Positions 4,859 through 7,492 of a stretch of 7,492 bases of DNA are shown piece by piece (the first letter of the stretch is position 1; every line of letters starts with the position of its first letter). The position numbers were made by a program, and so were the translations under genes. The notes beneath the pieces were generated by a model. The model searched no databases. It saw only the letters and a list, made by a program, of their open reading frames with translations, and was not told where the DNA came from. This stretch comes from CBCPMX01 sp965120355 (GTDB lineage: Bacteria > Bacillota > Clostridia > Oscillospirales > Oscillospiraceae), in NCBI GenBank assembly GCA_965120355.1, contig CBCPMX010000013.1, positions 1 to 7,492 on the forward strand, written 5' to 3'.

Positions 4859-5509
4859 ATGACGGCAACGGAAGTGCTGCAATTTTTACAGTCAGAAATT
4901 CATTCCACTGTGTTTGCCACCGTGGATGATACGGGTCTTCCCCAGACCTGTGTGATTGATCTGATGCTGGCCGACGAAGGCGGACTGTATTTTCTCACCG
5001 CCCGGGGAAAATCTTTTTATGACCGGCTCATGGCCCATCCCTTTGTGTCCCTGACGGGCATGCGGGGAACGGATACGCTTTCCACCGTCTCTGTTTCTTT
5101 GCGTGGGGCGGTGCGAAGCATCGGCCAGAACCGGTTGGATGAAATTTTTGAAAAAAACGCCTATATGACGCGTATCTACCCTGTGGAAAAAAGCCGCCAG
5201 GCACTGGAAGTCTTTCAGATTTACCGGGGCGAGGGAGAATATTTTGACTTGTCCCAGCTGCCGCCGTTCCGGCAGCGCTTTTCCTTTGGCGGTCAACCGC
5301 TTCAGCAAACCGGCTACCGCATCGACGCAAGCAAGTGCATTGGCTGCCAGGGCTGTCGCAGCCTCTGTCCGTCCGGGTGTATTTCCAATACCATTCCCCG
5401 GGTCATTGACGAACGTCACTGCCTGCACTGCGGCAACTGCCTGCGCATCTGCCCTGTTCACGCTGTCGAGAAGCTGGAAAAGCCATGCAGCGTCAAAACT
5501 AACAACTGA
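4859..5509 (+). CDS. PPOX-fold flavoprotein fused to 2[4Fe-4S] ferredoxin
   Basis: A 216-residue fusion. Residues 1-135 are a PPOX-like split barrel (HSTVFATVDDTGLPQTCVID near the start, then GGLYFLTARGKSFYDRL), expected to bind FMN. Residues 152-205 are a bacterial ferredoxin with two complete CxxCxxCxxxCP motifs: Cys160/163/166/170 and Cys188/191/194/198. Cys174 is extra. The pairing predicts electron transfer between two [4Fe-4S] clusters and the flavin in a cytoplasmic, oxygen-sensitive protein. The electron acceptor is unknown. AAGGAG lies 8 bases before ATG 4859, a clear start. It is the second PPOX gene of the unit and ends 35 bp before the sirtuin start, with a hairpin between. Linkage to the sirtuin pair suggests a shared redox-stress role, which is inference. 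Confidence 0.9.
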   Translation: MTATEVLQFLQSEIHSTVFATVDDTGLPQTCVIDLMLADEGGLYFLTARGKSFYDRLMAHPFVSLTGMRGTDTLSTVSVSLRGAVRSIGQNRLDEIFEKNAYMTRIYPVEKSRQALEVFQIYRGEGEYFDLSQLPPFRQRFSFGGQPLQQTGYRIDASKCIGCQGCRSLCPSGCISNTIPRVIDERHCLHCGNCLRICPVHAVEKLEKPCSVKTNN

Positions 5510-5515
5510 AAACAT

Positions 5516-5535
5516 GCCGCAGGGCTTCCTGCGGC
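5516..5535 (+). repeat. Perfect stem-loop before the sirtuin start
   Basis: GCCGCAGG (5516-5523) and CCTGCGGC (5528-5535) form an 8-bp stem with a GCTT loop. The purine-rich GGGAAGGA that serves as ribosome site follows immediately. There is no T-run. It may tune translation or act as an RNA-processing site between the ferredoxin and sirtuin genes. Confidence 0.7.
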
Positions 5536-5544
5536 GGGAAGGAT

Positions 5545-6399
5545 GTGTTAGAATTGGAGTATCCGCAAATTCACCAGCTGACCACATTGCTGGACAGCGC
5601 CGATGCTATTGTCATCGGCGCCGGCGCCGGCTTGTCCGCTTCGGCGGGGTTTACCTACAGCGGAGCGCGGTTCCAGCAATATTTTGCAGATTTTATTGAA
5701 AAATACCGGTTCCCCGACATGTATTCCGGTGGGTTTTATGCTTTTGACACGCTGGAAGAACACTGGGCCTATTGGAGCCGTTTTATTTATATAAATCGCT
5801 ATATGGACGCACCAAAGCCCGTATATTCAACGCTACTGGAGTTGGTGCAGGGCAAGGACTATTTTGTTTTGACCACCAACGTGGACCATCAATTTCAAAA
5901 GGCTGGATTCGATAAGCGCCGCCTGTTTTACACCCAAGGCGACTATGGGCTGTGGCAGTGCAGCACGCCCTGCCATCAGAAAACTTATGACAATGAAGAA
6001 GCAGTCCGGCAAATGACCGCCGAGCAGAGAAACATGAGGATACCCACAGAATTAGTTCCGCGTTGTCCCATCTGCGGCAAACCCATGACCATGAATTTGC
6101 GGAGCGACAATACGTTTGTCGAGGATGAAGGCTGGCACCGGGCCGCGGAGCGTTACGACGAGTTCCTGCGCCGCCACGATGGATTGAACGTGCTATATTT
6201 GGAGCTTGGCGTGGGAGCCAACACCCCGGTCATTATCAAATATCCTTTCTGGAAAATGACCTACGCAAATCAAAACGCCACCTATGCCTGCATCAATTTC
6301 GGAGAGGCATTTGCTCCGCCGGAGATTATAGGCCGATCCATCTGTATCAACGCTGATATTGGTAATGTGCTTTCACGGTTAAAGGAGCTGAAGATATGA
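5545..6399 (+). CDS. Class M sirtuin (SirTM), protein ADP-ribosyltransferase
   Basis: A 284-residue sirtuin of the macrodomain-linked class, which uses NAD+ to ADP-ribosylate protein rather than deacetylate it. The Rossmann NAD-binding start is IGAGAGLSASAGF (residues 24-36). The canonical QNxD motif appears as TTNVD (Asn112, Asp114). Where deacetylases carry the catalytic His, this protein has YTQGDYG, with Gln131. An Asn/Gln pair 19 residues apart matches class M as I recall it. A zinc ribbon is formed by Cys139, Cys143, Cys174 and Cys177. A second nucleotide-binding turn, ELGVGANTP, lies near 221. The start is GTG 5545 or TTG 5554: AAGGA at 5539-5543 is too near the GTG but well spaced for the TTG. 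The stop overlaps the macrodomain start by four bases (ATGA), so the two are probably co-translated. GcvH-L and LplA2, the usual partners, are absent here. Confidence 0.9.
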   Translation: MLELEYPQIHQLTTLLDSADAIVIGAGAGLSASAGFTYSGARFQQYFADFIEKYRFPDMYSGGFYAFDTLEEHWAYWSRFIYINRYMDAPKPVYSTLLELVQGKDYFVLTTNVDHQFQKAGFDKRRLFYTQGDYGLWQCSTPCHQKTYDNEEAVRQMTAEQRNMRIPTELVPRCPICGKPMTMNLRSDNTFVEDEGWHRAAERYDEFLRRHDGLNVLYLELGVGANTPVIIKYPFWKMTYANQNATYACINFGEAFAPPEIIGRSICINADIGNVLSRLKELKI

Positions 6400-7178
6400 C
6401 CCAGGAGGAAAGAAGGATATATCTCATCAGGGAATTGCAGCGCGAGATGCCTCAGTACGAGAACCTTGCCATCCCTGATACCGACGATGCGCAATGGCGG
6501 CTTTTGCGTTCTCTATTGAATGTTCGCCCTCCCTATCCGGCATCAAAGGATTTCCTGAAGGTTCAGGATGAATACCTGTCGGAAATGGTCCGACAGAGAG
6601 GAATTACAGTTGCGCATGACTTGCCGAGGGTCAATGGCGATCCGAAAATAACGCTTTGGCAGGGAGATATCACATCTCTGCGCTGTGATGCGATTGTAAA
6701 TGCAGCCAATCGCGCCCTATTGGGGTGCTGGCAACCTTGCCATTCCTGCATCGACAACATTGTTCACTCGCTTTCTGGCGTCGAGCTTCGGATCAAGTGT
6801 AACGAGATTATGCAGGCGCAAGGCCATGAGGAAGAAACGGGAACTGCTAAAATTACGCCCGCCTACAATCTCCCTTGCAAATATGTCCTGCATACGGTTG
6901 GGCCGATGATTTCAGGACCGCTTCGCAAAAAAGACTGTGATCTCTTGGCAAGCTGTTATCAATCTTGCTTGGAGCTTGCCGCAGAGAACGAGGTCCAGTC
7001 GATTGCCTTTTGCTGTATTTCAACTGGCGTTTTCCATTTTCCCCAGGAACGAGCGGCTGAAATCGCAATCAAGACAGTCAAGCGCTTTCTTGAGACTGAC
7101 AGCTCCATTCAACAAGTCATTTTCAATGTCTTTACAGACAAAGATTTGGCAATTTATCAAAAATTACTTCACAACTGA
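6396..7178 (+). CDS. SirTM-linked zinc macrodomain, ADP-ribosyl hydrolase
   Basis: A 260-residue macrodomain protein expected to bind ADP-ribose and remove it from proteins modified by the sirtuin. A helical N-terminal part covers about residues 1-80. The macrodomain follows: WQGDITSL (88-95), AIVNAANRALLGC (99-111), the Cys/His-rich PCHSCIDN (114-121), YVLHTVGP (163-170) and the phosphate-binding loop CISTGVFHFP (207-216). Cys115, His116 and Cys118 fit the zinc-binding signature of the macrodomain class that travels with SirTM in streptococci and staphylococci. ATG 6396 is preceded by AAAGGAG eight bases away and overlaps the sirtuin stop. The protein ends at TGA 7178 and no clear terminator follows. 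Length and motifs look complete, so activity is expected. The gene pair is more AT-rich by eye than the genes to the left, which could mean separate acquisition. Confidence 0.92.
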   Translation: MTQEERRIYLIRELQREMPQYENLAIPDTDDAQWRLLRSLLNVRPPYPASKDFLKVQDEYLSEMVRQRGITVAHDLPRVNGDPKITLWQGDITSLRCDAIVNAANRALLGCWQPCHSCIDNIVHSLSGVELRIKCNEIMQAQGHEEETGTAKITPAYNLPCKYVLHTVGPMISGPLRKKDCDLLASCYQSCLELAAENEVQSIAFCCISTGVFHFPQERAAEIAIKTVKRFLETDSSIQQVIFNVFTDKDLAIYQKLLHN

Positions 7179-7194
7179 ATATACCCGCGCTTGT

Positions 7195-7433
7195 GAACCG
7201 ATGGATCAACGGACATTTTCTGCGTATCGCTGCTGCCAGCTGCCATTTTCGGAGCTTTCCATTCAGGAACCTTTGCGCAGATTCAGCATGGTATCGTCGA
7301 AAATGCCCACCACCACGCTGACATCTCGGCTCAGATTCTTCAAGATTTCCCGGGCGTCGTCCGGCGTGTTGACATATTGTCACTGCCCTGCATCGGCCAA
7401 GCGAAGGAAAGTCTCCAACTGCGGATTATACAT
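7195..7433 (-). pseudogene. LysR-type regulator pseudogene with internal deletion
   Basis: From ATG 7433 the minus strand reads MYNPQLETFLRLADAG, the typical first helix of a LysR-family DNA-binding domain, then meets TGA at 7382-7380. The same frame resumes with NTPDDAREILKNL and VVVGIFDDTMLNLR (7379-7263), which resembles the middle of a LysR effector domain, and stops at TGA 7265-7263. A second frame at 7245-7195 reads WQLAAAIRRKCPLIHR, which fits the following effector strand. About a hundred residues between the helix and the effector part are missing. The gene is therefore broken by a large internal deletion, stops and a frame change. AAAGGG stands about ten bases before the ATG, and the 59 bp beyond it would be its old promoter region. 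It converges on the macrodomain gene. Confidence 0.72.
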
Positions 7434-7492
7434 AGCGCGCACAGCCCTTTCTGAAACGCATTTTTGGAACAGTTTCTGCTCCAGTTTCTTTT

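Noticed and set aside
4892..5587. Minus-strand open frame of 231 codons
   Set aside because: Shadow of the PPOX-ferredoxin gene, whose cysteine motifs are intact on the plus strand.
7168..7197. Inverted repeat TTCACAA / TTGTGAA around the macrodomain stop as a terminator
   Set aside because: Only 7 bp of AT-rich stem with a 16-nt loop and no T-run; too weak to call.

Overview
The window looks like chromosomal DNA from a Gram-positive gut-type Clostridia, probably Oscillospiraceae-like. That is inferred from the AGGAG-type ribosome sites, compact gene layout, moderately GC-rich coding DNA and the protein families present; no marker gene fixes the taxon. Most genes face outward from a control region near 3800-3935. 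Leftwards (minus strand) run a tyrosine phosphatase, a membrane-anchored metallophosphoesterase, a small zinc-ribbon membrane protein and a tyrosine recombinase. Rightwards (plus strand) run a small PPOX-fold flavoprotein, a gene remnant, a PPOX-ferredoxin fusion, a class M sirtuin (SirTM) and a macrodomain ADP-ribosyl hydrolase.

Left edge (1-524): no intact gene. The minus strand carries a decayed start of a phenylacetate-CoA-ligase-like gene. Next comes a segment full of inverted repeats, bounded by two inverted copies of a 27-bp near-palindrome (204-230 and 491-517). It abuts the 3' end of the recombinase gene and contains a good plus-strand promoter, so an invertible switch or small mobile element is a reasonable hypothesis.

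Centre (3765-4182): two outward promoters. The rightward one (TTCACA-17-TATAAT) is surrounded by palindromes and followed by a leader of about 250 nt with several stem-loops.

Right half (4183-7178): this is the most interesting part. A two-gene SirTM/macrodomain module, overlapping by 4 bp, sits behind flavin and iron-sulfur redox genes. In the described streptococcal and staphylococcal systems SirTM ADP-ribosylates a lipoylated GcvH-like protein made with LplA2, and the macrodomain reverses this. Neither GcvH-L nor LplA2 is encoded in this window, so the target is open. The likely theme is NAD-dependent, redox-linked reversible protein ADP-ribosylation.

Right edge (7195-7433): a LysR-type regulator pseudogene on the minus strand, with an internal deletion, stops and a frame change. 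The window thus holds three decayed genes (left edge, 4588-4836 and right edge), suggesting a locus with a history of rearrangement.
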